A stretch of DNA of 64,000 bases from Nitrospira sp. (GCA_015903945.1 JABMDL010000010.1:1-64000); one strand, 5' to 3'. Counted from the first letter of the stretch, positions 10,004 through 20,830 are shown. The notes: generated from the sequence alone by a model not told the origin. Program-made: numbers and translations.

Positions 10004-12508
10004 ATGACAGACCAGAACGAACAGGACCTTCAGCCCCCGCAGAACGTCGAGATTCCCGCCCAGCTGCCCTTACTGCCTGTGCGTGATATCGTCGTGTTTC
10101 CTTATATGGTGCTTCCGCTCTTCGTCGGACGAGACATGTCGATCAAGGCGATTGAGGCGGCTCTCGCCGGTAACAGAATGATCTTCCTCGCCACGCAAAA
10201 AGCGCTCGACGTGGAAAATCCTGAACCCCACGACATCCACGAGATCGGCACCGTCGGCATCGTCATGCGTATGCTGAAGCTGCCGGATGAACGCATCAAA
10301 ATCCTCGTGCAGGGCGTCGCCAAAGCCAAAATCGCCAAGTACATCCAGACCGACCCCTACTATTCCGTCCGCATCGACAAGCTCCCCGACACCAAGCCTT
10401 CGGGAACGGCGCTCGAAGCCGAAGCGGTCATGCGCACGGTGAAGGAACAGATCGAGCGGATTGTCAGCCTGGGCAAAGTCCTCATCCCCGACGTCATGGT
10501 CGTCATTGAGAATCTGGAAGAGCCCGGACGGCTCGCCGACATGGTGGCGTCGAATCTGGGATTGAAAGTTGATATCACCCAGTCCGTGCTGGAACTCATC
10601 GACCCGGTCCAGCGTCTTCGCCTGGTCAGTGACATTCTCGGCAAGGAAATCGAAGTCCTGTCCATGCAGCAAAAGATTCAGGCGCAAGCCAAGGGCGAAA
10701 TGGACAAGACCCAGCGCGAATACTTCCTGCGCGAGCAGCTGAAAGCCATTCAAAAAGAATTGGGTGAATTGGATGAACGGGCGGAAGAAGTCACCGAGTT
10801 CCGCAAACGCATTAAAGACGCCAAGATGCCGGAGAAAGTGCTCAAGGAAGCTGAAAAACAGCTCAAACGCCTGGAAAAGATGCACCCCGACACGGCCGAG
10901 TCCGCGACGGTCCGCACCTATCTGGAGTGGATGGTGGAACTGCCCTGGTCCAAACGGTCGAAGGACAACCTCGACCTGAAGGCCGCGGCCAAGGTCCTGA
11001 ACGAGGACCACTACGACCTGGAGAAGGTCAAGGAACGGATTCTGGAATATCTGGCCGTCCGCAAGCTGAAAGAGAAGATGAAGGGCCCCATCCTCTGTTT
11101 CGTCGGGCCGCCAGGGGTCGGCAAGACCTCTTTGGGCAAATCGATCGCCCGTGCGCTCGGGCGCGAATTCGTGCGCATCAGCCTCGGTGGAGTCCGGGAC
11201 GAGGCGGAAATCCGTGGACACCGACGCACCTACGTCGGCGCGCTGCCCGGTCGGCTCATCCAGGGCATGAAACAGGCAGGAACGGCCAATCCCGTCTTTA
11301 TGCTGGACGAGGTGGACAAGGTCGGCATGGATTTCCGTGGCGACCCCTCCGCGGCGCTGCTTGAGGTGCTTGATCCCGAACAAAACAACGCGTTCACCGA
11401 CCATTATTTGGGCGTCCCCTTTGACTTGACGGAGGTGATGTTCATCACCACCTCCAATCTGATCGATCCGATCCTTCCCGCGCTGCGCGACCGGATGGAG
11501 ATCATCGAAATTCCGGGATATACCGAGGAAGAAAAACTGGGCATCGCCCAGAAATACCTGATTCCCAGACAACTCGAAGAACACGGCATCACGAACAAGC
11601 ACGTTCGTATCGCGGAGCCGGCCATCAGACAGATCATCGCGCACTACACGCGCGAAGCCGGGGTGCGCAATCTCGAACGCGAGATTGCCAACGTCATGAG
11701 GAAAGTGGCCAAGAAAGTCGCGGAAGGCAAGGGCCAGGGGTTCCCGGTTGATTCCGCGAACCTCCAGAAATATCTCGGCGTCCCGAAGTACGTGCCCGAA
11801 GCGGAATTGGAAAAAGACGAAGTGGGCGTGGCCACCGGCTTGGCCTGGACCGAAGCGGGCGGCGACGTCCTCCACATCGAAGCGACGGTCATGAAAGGCA
11901 AAGGCCAGCTGACCCTGACCGGCCATCTGGGCGACGTCATGAAAGAATCGGCCCAGGCGGCGCTCAGCTATGTCCGGTCACGGGAAAAAACGCTGGGGAT
12001 CAATCCCGATATGTTCAGCAAGCAGGATCTGCACATTCATGTCCCGGCCGGCGCGATTCCCAAGGACGGACCTTCGGCCGGCATCACCATGGCCACCGCC
12101 ATCGCCTCGGCCCTCTCCGGCATCCCCGCCAGACGGGATCTGGCCATGACGGGAGAAATCACCCTGCGCGGGCGCGTCCTGCCGATCGGTGGATTGAAAG
12201 AAAAAATCCTGGCTGCCAAGCGAGCCAAATTGACGACGGTGATTCTGCCAAAGCGGAATAAAAAGGACCTTGAAGGCATCCCGAAACACCTGCTGAAAGG
12301 TATCCATTTGTCCTTCGCCGACACGATGGACGACGTGATGAAAATCGCCCTGAGAAGAACCGCGGCCACCCGATCGGCAGCGAAAAAAGCGTCGTCCCCC
12401 GCGACGGCGGTTCCTACATCGGGGCACACCGGAAAACGCAAGCGGGACAGCCGCGCACGGGAAATCCAGGCCACGCTGTCGCCTGTCCCGGCTGCGCGTC
12501 ATCGGTAG
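10004..12508 (+). CDS. lon: ATP-dependent protease La (Lon)
   Basis: N-domain [23 protein letters not shown]; Walker [10 protein letters not shown]; catalytic [10 protein letters not shown]. Confidence 0.97.
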   Translation: MTDQNEQDLQPPQNVEIPAQLPLLPVRDIVVFPYMVLPLFVGRDMSIKAIEAALAGNRMIFLATQKALDVENPEPHDIHEIGTVGIVMRMLKLPDERIKILVQGVAKAKIAKYIQTDPYYSVRIDKLPDTKPSGTALEAEAVMRTVKEQIERIVSLGKVLIPDVMVVIENLEEPGRLADMVASNLGLKVDITQSVLELIDPVQRLRLVSDILGKEIEVLSMQQKIQAQAKGEMDKTQREYFLREQLKAIQKELGELDERAEEVTEFRKRIKDAKMPEKVLKEAEKQLKRLEKMHPDTAESATVRTYLEWMVELPWSKRSKDNLDLKAAAKVLNEDHYDLEKVKERILEYLAVRKLKEKMKGPILCFVGPPGVGKTSLGKSIARALGREFVRISLGGVRDEAEIRGHRRTYVGALPGRLIQGMKQAGTANPVFMLDEVDKVGMDFRGDPSAALLEVLDPEQNNAFTDHYLGVPFDLTEVMFITTSNLIDPILPALRDRMEIIEIPGYTEEEKLGIAQKYLIPRQLEEHGITNKHVRIAEPAIRQIIAHYTREAGVRNLEREIANVMRKVAKKVAEGKGQGFPVDSANLQKYLGVPKYVPEAELEKDEVGVATGLAWTEAGGDVLHIEATVMKGKGQLTLTGHLGDVMKESAQAALSYVRSREKTLGINPDMFSKQDLHIHVPAGAIPKDGPSAGITMATAIASALSGIPARRDLAMTGEITLRGRVLPIGGLKEKILAAKRAKLTTVILPKRNKKDLEGIPKHLLKGIHLSFADTMDDVMKIALRRTAATRSAAKKASSPATAVPTSGHTGKRKRDSRAREIQATLSPVPAARHR

Positions 12509-12517
12509 AGTGGCATC

Positions 12518-13564
12518 GTGGCCCTTTCAAAGGCCCCACCCCGCATCCGAGAATTCGCCCTGATCCGGACTCTCGCGCGCCGGTTCGCCCGCCACAACAC
12601 ACAACTCATCCGAGGCATCGGCGATGACGCCGCCGTGTTGGCGGCGCCGGCACCGGGATGGTGGCACGTCACGACCGATTTGCTCGTCGACGGCATCCAC
12701 TTCGATCTGCGCACCGCGTCTCTCGAATCGGTCGGATACCGGGCCGCCATGGCCAATCTCAGCGACATCGCAGCCATGGGTGCGGTGCCGCGGTACGTGC
12801 TCATCTCACTCGCCGTCCCGTCTGAATTCGGCACGAGGCAGGTGGTTCAGCTGTACACCGGCCTCATGCAGGCATGCCGGCCGCGTCATGTCGTTCTGAT
12901 CGGAGGCGACACCTCCGCCTCCAAGACTGGACTCTTTGTGAGCCTCACCCTCCTCGGAACCACTGAATCAGGGCAGGCACTGTTCCGCCACGGAGCCCGC
13001 GTGGGCAATCACATTTATGTGACGGGGACATTGGGAGACTCACTGGCTGGCCTGCAACTCCTGGCTCACACCGCATCGAAGCGACCGGCACATCGGCCCT
13101 TCTCCCCACTACGCACCACTCACAAAAACTATTTGATCAATCGCCATCTCCGCCCGACCGCCCGTCTTGCCGAAGGACAATGGCTCAACAACGCGCGAGT
13201 GGCGACCGCCGCCATCGATCTGTCCGATGGCCTCTCCGGCGACCTTCGGCACCTCTGCGAAGAAAGTCGCGTAGGCGCGGAGATCGACTTGAGTACCCTC
13301 CCCATCTCGGCGGCGTGCCGTGCCTATGCCGAAAGCCGCCGTCTGGACCCGGCGGTGATGGCGCTCACCGGAGGCGAAGACTACGAACTCCTGTTCACCG
13401 CTCCCCCGGCGAAACAGGGAGCGATCGCTCGGCATGCACGCACACACGGGTTTCACGTCACACGGATCGGCACGATCCGGTCCCGCCGGTTCGGGATGCG
13501 GATGCATACTCCCAATGGTACGATGAAACCGATTCCCAACACGAGCTACGAACACTTCCGTTGA
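12518..13564 (+). CDS. thiL: Thiamine-monophosphate kinase
   Basis: GTG start; IRGIGDDAAVL, TTDLLVDGIHFD, ANLSDIAAMGA, LTGGEDYELLF. Confidence 0.93.
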   Translation: MALSKAPPRIREFALIRTLARRFARHNTQLIRGIGDDAAVLAAPAPGWWHVTTDLLVDGIHFDLRTASLESVGYRAAMANLSDIAAMGAVPRYVLISLAVPSEFGTRQVVQLYTGLMQACRPRHVVLIGGDTSASKTGLFVSLTLLGTTESGQALFRHGARVGNHIYVTGTLGDSLAGLQLLAHTASKRPAHRPFSPLRTTHKNYLINRHLRPTARLAEGQWLNNARVATAAIDLSDGLSGDLRHLCEESRVGAEIDLSTLPISAACRAYAESRRLDPAVMALTGGEDYELLFTAPPAKQGAIARHARTHGFHVTRIGTIRSRRFGMRMHTPNGTMKPIPNTSYEHFR

Positions 13565-14079
13565 TGTCCAATCACACCAGCCAGAGCGCGGTGTCGAGCC
13601 GCAGGTCGTTCCGTGCACTGCTCCGCCAAGTGCTGCACTTACAGGAGTCGCCCCAGCGTACCGCACTGGCATTCGCCATCGGGGTCTTCATCGCCTTCTC
13701 CCCCGCCTACGGCTTGCACACGGCAATGGTGGTGGTCTGCACATGGCTCTTTGGCCTTAATTTTGTGGCGTTGTTGACCGGCGCGTTCGTCAACAATCCT
13801 TGGACCATTGTGCCGATCTTGGGTGCGACCTATTGGACCGGCGCCTGGTTATTGGGATACACGGACACCCCGACATTCAATTGGACCGACCTCAGTTTCA
13901 GCGGCATCTACGAACAGGTCGTTCCCTATCTGATTCCATTTGCACTCGGTGGATTCGTTCTGAGCGTGATCGGATCCCTGCTGGCCTACCCCGTCGCGTA
14001 TCTGCTCATTCTCCGATACCGTCCGGCTCTGGGCCCACCCCCCTCTCATCCATTGCCGCCTCCCGACCAGGTGGGCTAA
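13564..14079 (+). CDS. DUF2062 membrane protein
   Basis: QESPQRTALAFAIGVFIAFSPAYGLHTAM ... NNPWTIVPI; TGATG overlap with thiL stop. Confidence 0.8.
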   Translation: MSNHTSQSAVSSRRSFRALLRQVLHLQESPQRTALAFAIGVFIAFSPAYGLHTAMVVVCTWLFGLNFVALLTGAFVNNPWTIVPILGATYWTGAWLLGYTDTPTFNWTDLSFSGIYEQVVPYLIPFALGGFVLSVIGSLLAYPVAYLLILRYRPALGPPPSHPLPPPDQVG

Positions 14080-14093
14080 GATGCACTCCACCT

Positions 14094-15512
14094 ATGGTCC
14101 CCTCCGAACGATTGAACGCCCCCTATGATGGATCGGCGCTGATTGCCGATCCCATCCACCGGTACGTCTCGTTCACCGTACCCTATGCCGTCCAGGATCC
14201 TCACGAGCAAACCGAGAAGGACCTCATCGACTCACCCTGGGTCCAACGGCTGCGGTATATTTATCAGCTCCAAAGCGCCCGCTGGGTCTATCCCTCGGCG
14301 GAACATACCCGCTTTGTCCACTCGCTCGGGACCATGCATGTGGCTGGGCGATTTGCCCGGCATCTCTATCCGTTTCTCAAGAAGTCCGTCCCCGATGTGC
14401 CCTCGGCCAACTACGTCGAAGCCGTGCTGCGCATTACGGCGCTGGTCCACGACATCGGCCATGGTCCGTTTTGCCATTTCTTCGACGAGAACTACCTCCA
14501 CGGCTTTCATCTCACGCACGAAAAGCTTGGGCAAATTATCATCCGTGAGCACCTGGGGCCCATCATCCGGAATATCCGCCGGAGCCCGTCCGGCCCCTTC
14601 GCCACAGGCGAGGAGCTGGACCCCAACCAAATTGCGCATCTGATTGTGAAGGAAAAAGGGAAAGACAACTCCCGCCTGCCTCGATGGTTGAACATGCTCC
14701 AACCTGTCATTTCAGGCAGCTATACCGGAGACAATCTGGATTATGTCTTGCGGGACTCCTACATGTGCGGCGTGGCGGTCGGACCCGTCGATCTCTCGCG
14801 ATTGATTCACTACACCATCATCACCGACAAAGGATTTACGATTCACAAGACCGGACTTCCGGCTCTGCAGATGTTCCTCAATACCAGAATGTATCTGTAC
14901 TCGAATGTCTACTTCCACCGCACGACCAGGGCCATCGACATCCACTTGCGCGATATTTTTGGCGACACCATGAAGATGCTCTTCCCAAAAGACCCGCGGA
15001 CCTGCATGGACCGGTACCGAACGCTCACCGACTGGTCGCTGTTGGAGGAAGTGCGGGGATGGACACGCGCCGGCCAGAAGGCGCGGCGCCGGCTCGGGCA
15101 TGAATGGGGGCGCATTCTCAACCGGGACGTCAAATGGAAGATGGCCTACAGCACCACGCTGAAGGAAAAAGGTCAGGAACGGGGGATGGCCTTCCCCAGC
15201 CATGAGCAGTTCGCGCAGCAGATCGCGAAAGAATTGCCAAAGGAGTTGCGTGGTCTGGAGTTTCGCGTTGATATGGCGCCGCTGGACCCTCGGCCTGACC
15301 CAAAAGACCGGCGCGGAAATCCGCTGTATGTCTACGATCCCGGCACCAACCAGGTGTCAACCGAGCCGCTCGAAGAGTTCTTGGATTTGTTGCCCACGAG
15401 GCTCATCCAATTCCGCGTCTATTCGCACGACCATACGCACGACGCCGCCCTCTCACAAGCCGCGGCAACCGTCCTCAATAAGACGCCGTCCAGCCTCGAA
15501 TCGAATTATTAG
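14094..15512 (+). CDS. HD-domain phosphohydrolase (dGTPase/SAMHD1-type superfamily)
   Basis: DPIHRYVSFT ... WVQRLRYIYQLQ ... EHTRFVHSLGTMHVAG ... LVHDIGHGPFCHFFD. Confidence 0.85.
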   Translation: MVPSERLNAPYDGSALIADPIHRYVSFTVPYAVQDPHEQTEKDLIDSPWVQRLRYIYQLQSARWVYPSAEHTRFVHSLGTMHVAGRFARHLYPFLKKSVPDVPSANYVEAVLRITALVHDIGHGPFCHFFDENYLHGFHLTHEKLGQIIIREHLGPIIRNIRRSPSGPFATGEELDPNQIAHLIVKEKGKDNSRLPRWLNMLQPVISGSYTGDNLDYVLRDSYMCGVAVGPVDLSRLIHYTIITDKGFTIHKTGLPALQMFLNTRMYLYSNVYFHRTTRAIDIHLRDIFGDTMKMLFPKDPRTCMDRYRTLTDWSLLEEVRGWTRAGQKARRRLGHEWGRILNRDVKWKMAYSTTLKEKGQERGMAFPSHEQFAQQIAKELPKELRGLEFRVDMAPLDPRPDPKDRRGNPLYVYDPGTNQVSTEPLEEFLDLLPTRLIQFRVYSHDHTHDAALSQAAATVLNKTPSSLESNY

Positions 15513-15722
15513 CCCGCATTATTCATGGCGGTTCGTGACGAAACCAACGAGGCGCCACGCGAGACGGGCACGCGGAGCCCTGAGCGACCGAGGCATACTT
15601 GAAACAGTATGTTGAGGTCACGAGGGGCGAGCCTGCCCGCTTGGTCGTGAGAAAACCACGACCAGGCTTGTCGCAGCGGCGTGTCGGTGGTTGCAGTAGA
15701 AGCGTTCATGAATAATGCGGGT
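15513..15722. mobile_element. MITE-like element with perfect 15-bp terminal inverted repeats
   Basis: CCCGCATTATTCATG at 15513-15527, exact reverse complement CATGAATAATGCGGG at 15708-15722; no transposase ORF inside. Confidence 0.65.
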
Positions 15723-15735
15723 TAACACGCCGGAC

Positions 15736-16503
15736 TTATGCCGGGACTTTTTCCGGCTGGTTGCCGAGCAGGTGCGATTTCCGCAGCTTCATGATGTTGC
15801 GTTGCCCCGCCGTCGGAAAATGGAGGCCACGCTTGTTGCTGGGAAACCGTGTTTCAAATCGCTCGATGAGTGCCAGCGCCTCATCGTTGTCTCCGGATCG
15901 GACCAACAGCAGCGCAAGTCGAAGGTACGCGGGAACAAGCAGGAGGAGATGGCGGACTTCCTTGATTTCCTCGACCGCGTACCGATAGCCGGTGGTCGAC
16001 ACCGCTCGATTGATTTTCTCATAACAGGCCGCTTCGATCATGTGCACGCCCAACCGGTCCGTCTCGGCGCTGATGCTCATCTCCCATTGCCCGTTCACCA
16101 AGGCCCGCAGTTCTTCTTGAGACAGTTGGACGCCGTTCTTCTTTGCCTGCGCACGTGCGCGTTCCACAACTCCCCGAGCTTCCTGCCACGCGCCATATAA
16201 CCCAATCAGCATTCCCGGACAAGGCGTGGGGTGCTGGCACTGGCCGTAGCGAGGTGAAAACCCCTTTCCCGCGATCTGAGAGGGAAGAAACACCCGCCCA
16301 TTCGACCCGGCGCATACAGCACAGATCGCGTCGTCATCGGGTACGACATAAATGTACATCCGGACGCCTGAGCGATCAAAAATATCGACCGCCATAATAC
16401 GCCCGGCCATGATCTGCATTTGATAGTACTGCCAGACGACCAACAGGCCGAGCACCGCCACCAGATACGGCGTCACCTCTGCGAACTCCCACTCGCCGAA
16501 CAT
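15736..16503 (-). CDS. Membrane-anchored protein of unknown function with Cys cluster (CxxC...CxxxxxxC) and helical repeat-like C-terminus
   Basis: N-terminal TM VTPYLVAVLGLLVVW; AICAVCAGSNGRVF ... QCQHPTPCPG. Confidence 0.6.
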   Translation of the reverse strand: MFGEWEFAEVTPYLVAVLGLLVVWQYYQMQIMAGRIMAVDIFDRSGVRMYIYVVPDDDAICAVCAGSNGRVFLPSQIAGKGFSPRYGQCQHPTPCPGMLIGLYGAWQEARGVVERARAQAKKNGVQLSQEELRALVNGQWEMSISAETDRLGVHMIEAACYEKINRAVSTTGYRYAVEEIKEVRHLLLLVPAYLRLALLLVRSGDNDEALALIERFETRFPSNKRGLHFPTAGQRNIMKLRKSHLLGNQPEKVPA

Positions 16504-16705
16504 CTCTTACCTCTCCGGTTGCACCTTCGTGCGATTCCAAGAGTAACAGTCATCCATGTCAACACCAAACGGATTCTCGATTCCTACCGGCCGGAGGCTG
16601 CGGGAATATGGACGTTTTTCCTGTGCACAGATCGAGACCGCCGACATAATGGAGTTACGACCGATCAGTCACTCCATCGGTGTGAGCGTGAAAGGAACCT
16701 GCCCC

Positions 16706-17068
16706 ATGTACAGAACAATTGCCCTGACCCTATCCCTGTTGACGCTGACAATCATCCCTGCACATGCCCAACTCGGCGGTGAACAGCACGATGCCGCCAC
16801 GATCCTGAACAGCATGCCTCCCGATGTGTTGGCCAAAGTGCAGGCCCTCGCCCAGATTCTTCAGCAGGGCGTCAAAGAGGGCAGACTGACCGATGCGGAG
16901 ATACGGCACGACATGCTGTCGGGACGGCTGGCAGAGAAGATCAAACAGCTGAGTCCTGCGGCGAATCAGCTGCTTCAGGACATCAGCAGCGCGACACAAG
17001 AAGGCACTGGGCCCGGCCAAGAAAGTATCTTGCCGTTGTTGCAAGGACTGGGCGGCCAGCCGAACTAA
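16706..17068 (+). CDS. Hypothetical secreted protein
   Basis: Signal peptide MYRTIALTLSLLTLTIIPAHAQ; start inside longer ORF 16556-17068. Confidence 0.55.
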   Translation: MYRTIALTLSLLTLTIIPAHAQLGGEQHDAATILNSMPPDVLAKVQALAQILQQGVKEGRLTDAEIRHDMLSGRLAEKIKQLSPAANQLLQDISSATQEGTGPGQESILPLLQGLGGQPN

Positions 17069-17089
17069 CGCGTGCCGGTGGTGAGCCGA

Positions 17090-17326
17090 TCATCGGCTGT
17101 GCGGGAGTGACTCATCCACTCCCTTGTTGCTTTCGGCCGGAGCCGGAGGCTTCGACTTACGGCTCTCGTGATGCTCATGAAAAACAACCGCGGCGATGAA
17201 CAGCTGGATGCCAATCAGCAGGAGAAATAAACCGCCGATGTCGTAGCCGACGCTCTCCGTCAGATAAAACCGTCTACTGGCAAGCAGGAACGCCACTGCT
17301 GAGAGAACACCACAAAACATTCTCAT
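17090..17326 (-). CDS. Small membrane protein, hypothetical
   Basis: Two hydrophobic segments, 78 aa. Confidence 0.5.
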   Translation of the reverse strand: MRMFCGVLSAVAFLLASRRFYLTESVGYDIGGLFLLLIGIQLFIAAVVFHEHHESRKSKPPAPAESNKGVDESLPHSR

Positions 17327-17508
17327 GCCGGCGCCTCCTGTTCAGGGGGTTGCTAAGAGAGTACGCCCGATACGGGGGAAGATCAACGTGGACGAAGCCC
17401 AGAGAATGATCCTGACTTCACCGACCAGGCCATTGGAGAACATGGAGGTGGAGACGAAACCCTGAAGGTATCCGACGCCTTAACCCGATGGTCTAGAGCG
17501 CACAACCT

Positions 17509-17646
17509 TCAGGGCCACAAACCAAGCGTGATTCGGACCGCTTCATCGACTGCTGCCAACTCATCCTGACTGAGCGTTTCAATCCTGGAACGCAACCGAG
17601 ACTTATCCAGCGATCGGATCTGATCCCCCAAAGCGCGAGACCGGAG
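17509..17646 (-). pseudogene. MazF/PemK-type toxin C-terminal remnant
   Basis: Frame between two in-frame stops reads LRSRALGDQIRSLDKSRLRSRIETLSQDELAAVDEAVRITLGLWP*, resembling the MazF family C-terminus; N-terminal half missing. Confidence 0.6.
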
Positions 17647-17696
17647 TCACAATGGCCTTCCGGAAAACGCCCGCTGGAAACACCGGAGAGATGCCG

Positions 17697-18656
17697 CTAC
17701 GGCGCCGGGGCGCCCGCTGCGGAAACCGCGTCGGGGTCTGGCGACAAGATCGCCGGCTGTGTCTCGGATTTGAACGGCAAGTCCAGCAGCGCATAGGGAT
17801 TCACGCGCGCACCGTTGAGTTTCACACCCCAATGGAGATGAGGCCCGGTCGCGCGCCCGGTGGCCCCCACTTTACCGATGATCTGTCCCGTTTTCACCGC
17901 CTCCCCGTCCTTGACCAACACGTCGGACAGATGGAAGTACATTGAGTAGAACCCGAGGCCATGGTCCAGAAAGATGCCTTTGCCTGAGAAAACATGATCG
18001 ACGGTCAGCCGCACGACTCCGTCGTTTGTCGCCGCCACATCCGTGCCGGTCGGCGCACCGATGTCTTCTCCGTTATGGGGATTGCGGGCCTGGCCGTTCA
18101 TGATGCGCACACTGCCGAAGATGCCGGTTCGTTTCCCGCTCACCGGCTCGACAAAACTGGGCTGCCACAGTCTGCTTTGGGAATCAGTTGCGAGGGCCTC
18201 TTTCACTTGCTCCTGCTCGGCCTTCCATCGGGCCAGGCCCTGCTCGTCGAGATCGACCTTGTCCTTGGGCAGTTTCAGGTGCTCGACACGAAATTTCTCT
18301 TTGACCACCTCGACACGGTAGGTGAGCGACCGGCTGTGTCCCGCGCTGGTGACCTGAATGGCCAGTTCGTGCGTTCCCGGTTCATCTTGCAGATCGATGC
18401 CGAGCAATCCCACAAATCCTTTGGGCTCACCCGGTCTGGTCTCCGGGAACAACTGCACCGTTCGCCCCAAGAATGTGCCCTGCACACGGGCGGTGTCCTC
18501 ATCCGTAGGAACCTTGATCACGAGAATTTGGCCCTGCTTGCCGGTGTATTTCCCGTCGAGCCCGATGGCCGGCCTCGAGATTGAGAATCCATCGACCGGA
18601 AACGCGGCAGCCAGGAGAAACAACGCGAGAGCGATCACCCTGGCCGTCTTGATCAT
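17697..18656 (-). CDS. M23-family metallopeptidase, exported
   Basis: Signal peptide MIKTARVIALALFLLAAAFPVDG; HNGEDIGAPTGTDV, GPHLHWGV. Confidence 0.88.
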   Translation of the reverse strand: MIKTARVIALALFLLAAAFPVDGFSISRPAIGLDGKYTGKQGQILVIKVPTDEDTARVQGTFLGRTVQLFPETRPGEPKGFVGLLGIDLQDEPGTHELAIQVTSAGHSRSLTYRVEVVKEKFRVEHLKLPKDKVDLDEQGLARWKAEQEQVKEALATDSQSRLWQPSFVEPVSGKRTGIFGSVRIMNGQARNPHNGEDIGAPTGTDVAATNDGVVRLTVDHVFSGKGIFLDHGLGFYSMYFHLSDVLVKDGEAVKTGQIIGKVGATGRATGPHLHWGVKLNGARVNPYALLDLPFKSETQPAILSPDPDAVSAAGAPAP

Positions 18657-18676
18657 TCTCAACGGACGATACCGGG

Positions 18677-20053
18677 TCATCGGTAAAATCTCCCTCCCGA
18701 CATTTGCGAGACCAATTCTTCAACCCGCCGATTGGACGCGCTGAAGGGATCCATGCACAGAATCGTTTCCTCCCAGTAGCCGTTCAGCTTCAGATAGGTC
18801 CAGTCCACCGTGTACGAGCGGTTCTTCGCCCTGGCGAACCGGATGAAGTCGCCACGGACCTTGGCCCTCGTCGTTTGTGGCGGTGTAAACATGGCCCGTT
18901 GGACCGCGTCCTCTTCCACAATCCGCTCGATGAGTCCGCGGGATTCCATCAGATAGTAGAGTCCCCGCGTTCGCTTGACGTCATGAAATTGAAGATCGAG
19001 CAGGAACACTCGCGGGTCGTCCCACCCACACCCTTTCTTGTCCACGTAGCTCTGGATCAGATGTTTCTTGGCCACCCAATCGATGTGATGCGTGAGTTGC
19101 ATGGGGTCGTCTTCCAGTCTGGCAAGGACCGTCTCCCACTTGGCATAGACGTCATCGAGAATCGCCTCGTGCGCCTGCTGGTCCAGATACTCCTTGGCAC
19201 GCTCCAGATACATCCGCTGGATTTCGACGGCCGTCAGCTGCCGGCCGTCGTCGAGCCGCACTTTCTTCTTGAGCGTCGGATCGCGCGCAATCTCGCGGAT
19301 TGCCTTGACGGGATCCTCCAACTCCATCCCGTGCACCGCATAGCCCTCCTCGATCATCGACAGGACCAGCGCCGCCGTGCCCACCTTGAGATAGGTGGCA
19401 AACTCCGACATGTTGGAATCGCCGACAATGATATGAAGGCGGCGATAGCGTTCGGCGTCGGCATGCGGTTCGTCGCGGGTGTTGATGATGCTGCGCGAGG
19501 AGGTGGTCGATGACGACGTCTTCTCATGAATATGCTGGGCCCGCTGGGAAATGAAATATTGCGGCTTCCCGGAGACCTTGAGCACCTTCCCCGCCCCACT
19601 GAACACCTGGCGCGTGACGAAGAACGGGATCAGCTGCTCCGTGACTTTCCAGAAATCGACGTCGCGCCGCATCAGAAAATTTTCATGGCAGCCGTAGGTA
19701 TTGCCCAGCGAATCCGTATTGTTCTTGAAAATATAGATCTCGCCTGACAGCCCTTCCTCGCGAAGCCGCTCTTCCGCCGCCGGCAGGCAGGCTTCCAGCA
19801 GCCGCTCACCGGCCTTGTCATGGATTACGAGATCGAGAATGTTGTCACACTCCGGCGTGGAGTATTCCGGATGGCACCCGGTATCTTGATAGAATCGCGC
19901 CCCATTGACCAGAAACGCGTTCGACGGCCAACTGTTCGGAATGAGGCCCTCGAAGATATACCCCAGTACCTTTTCCATCGGCAGATAGATTCGGCCATTA
20001 GGCGAAAAGATCAGGCCGTACTCGTTCTCGAGGCCGAAGATGCGCTGTTTCAT
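18677..20053 (-). CDS. pafA: Proteasome accessory factor PafA (Pup ligase)
   Basis: MKQRIFGLENEYGLIF, NGARFYQDTGCHPEYSTPECD, SIINTRDEPHADAERYRRLHIIVGDSNMSE; start set at MKQR, not the longer ORF start at 20113. Confidence 0.93.
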   Translation of the reverse strand: MKQRIFGLENEYGLIFSPNGRIYLPMEKVLGYIFEGLIPNSWPSNAFLVNGARFYQDTGCHPEYSTPECDNILDLVIHDKAGERLLEACLPAAEERLREEGLSGEIYIFKNNTDSLGNTYGCHENFLMRRDVDFWKVTEQLIPFFVTRQVFSGAGKVLKVSGKPQYFISQRAQHIHEKTSSSTTSSRSIINTRDEPHADAERYRRLHIIVGDSNMSEFATYLKVGTAALVLSMIEEGYAVHGMELEDPVKAIREIARDPTLKKKVRLDDGRQLTAVEIQRMYLERAKEYLDQQAHEAILDDVYAKWETVLARLEDDPMQLTHHIDWVAKKHLIQSYVDKKGCGWDDPRVFLLDLQFHDVKRTRGLYYLMESRGLIERIVEEDAVQRAMFTPPQTTRAKVRGDFIRFARAKNRSYTVDWTYLKLNGYWEETILCMDPFSASNRRVEELVSQMSGGRFYR

Positions 20054-20141
20054 GGGACCTGGATACGTCATGGGTGTCGCAATCAGATTACACGGCCATC
20101 CCCTGTTCTTCAACAGATGGGGAAGGATTGAGCGGGACGGA

Positions 20142-20828
20142 TCAGGCGGAGAGGAGCCGGCGAATGTCGCTCACCGGCACACGGCGGAATTTGCGACCCA
20201 CTCGGTGGCGTTCCAGGACGGCCACTTCAAGCCCTTCGGGGGCCAGCTTGAGATTGGCGGTCTGCTCCAGCGCCGAGACACAGCGGGACAACGCAGCGGC
20301 CAAGGACGGAGGCTCACTTGAGCTTTTTTCCTTCAACACGGCTTGGACGGCGTCGGATTTTCCGCCGATCACAGAGAAATTCTTCTCGTCAATGATGCTC
20401 CCATCGAACGAAATCCGGTAGATTTCGTTTGGCAGGGCGTCGGCGCCGACCTGTACCACGAGAATTTCAACTTCCAGCGGTTTGGCGTCTTGGCCAAACA
20501 CGGTGCCCAGGCTTTGGGAATAGCCGTTCGCCAGCGATCGGCCGGTCACATCCTCGCGGCTGTACATGAACCCTTTGAGATCGGCATGCCGAATGCCGGC
20601 TTTCCTGAGATTCTCAAATTCGCTGTATTTCCCAGCGCCGGCGAACGCAATGCAGTCGTAGATTTCCGACACCTTGTGGAGGGACGCGCTCGGATTATCC
20701 GCCGTCAGCAAAACCCCCTCGTCATATTCCATCGCGATGATCGAACGGCCCTTGGCGATGCCCTTCCTGGCATACTCCGCCTTGTCCTGCATCATCTGTT
20801 CTGGAGAGACGTAGTACGGCAACGGCAT
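20142..20828 (-). CDS. prcA: 20S proteasome alpha subunit
   Basis: MPLPYYVSPEQMMQDKAEYARKGIAKGRSIIAMEY, matching actinobacterial PrcA. Confidence 0.93.
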   Translation of the reverse strand: MPLPYYVSPEQMMQDKAEYARKGIAKGRSIIAMEYDEGVLLTADNPSASLHKVSEIYDCIAFAGAGKYSEFENLRKAGIRHADLKGFMYSREDVTGRSLANGYSQSLGTVFGQDAKPLEVEILVVQVGADALPNEIYRISFDGSIIDEKNFSVIGGKSDAVQAVLKEKSSSEPPSLAAALSRCVSALEQTANLKLAPEGLEVAVLERHRVGRKFRRVPVSDIRRLLSA

Positions 20829-20830
20829 GG

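Noticed and set aside
10070-11926. 618-aa minus-strand ORF antisense to lon
   Set aside because: Fully overlaps the canonical lon gene; composition matches a mirror-frame artefact of high-GC coding DNA and no family motif is visible
20054-20141. Short Pup-like ORF in the prcA-pafA gap
   Set aside because: Only 88 nt, at most 29 codons; the minus-strand frame gives no GGQ/GGE-like C-terminus
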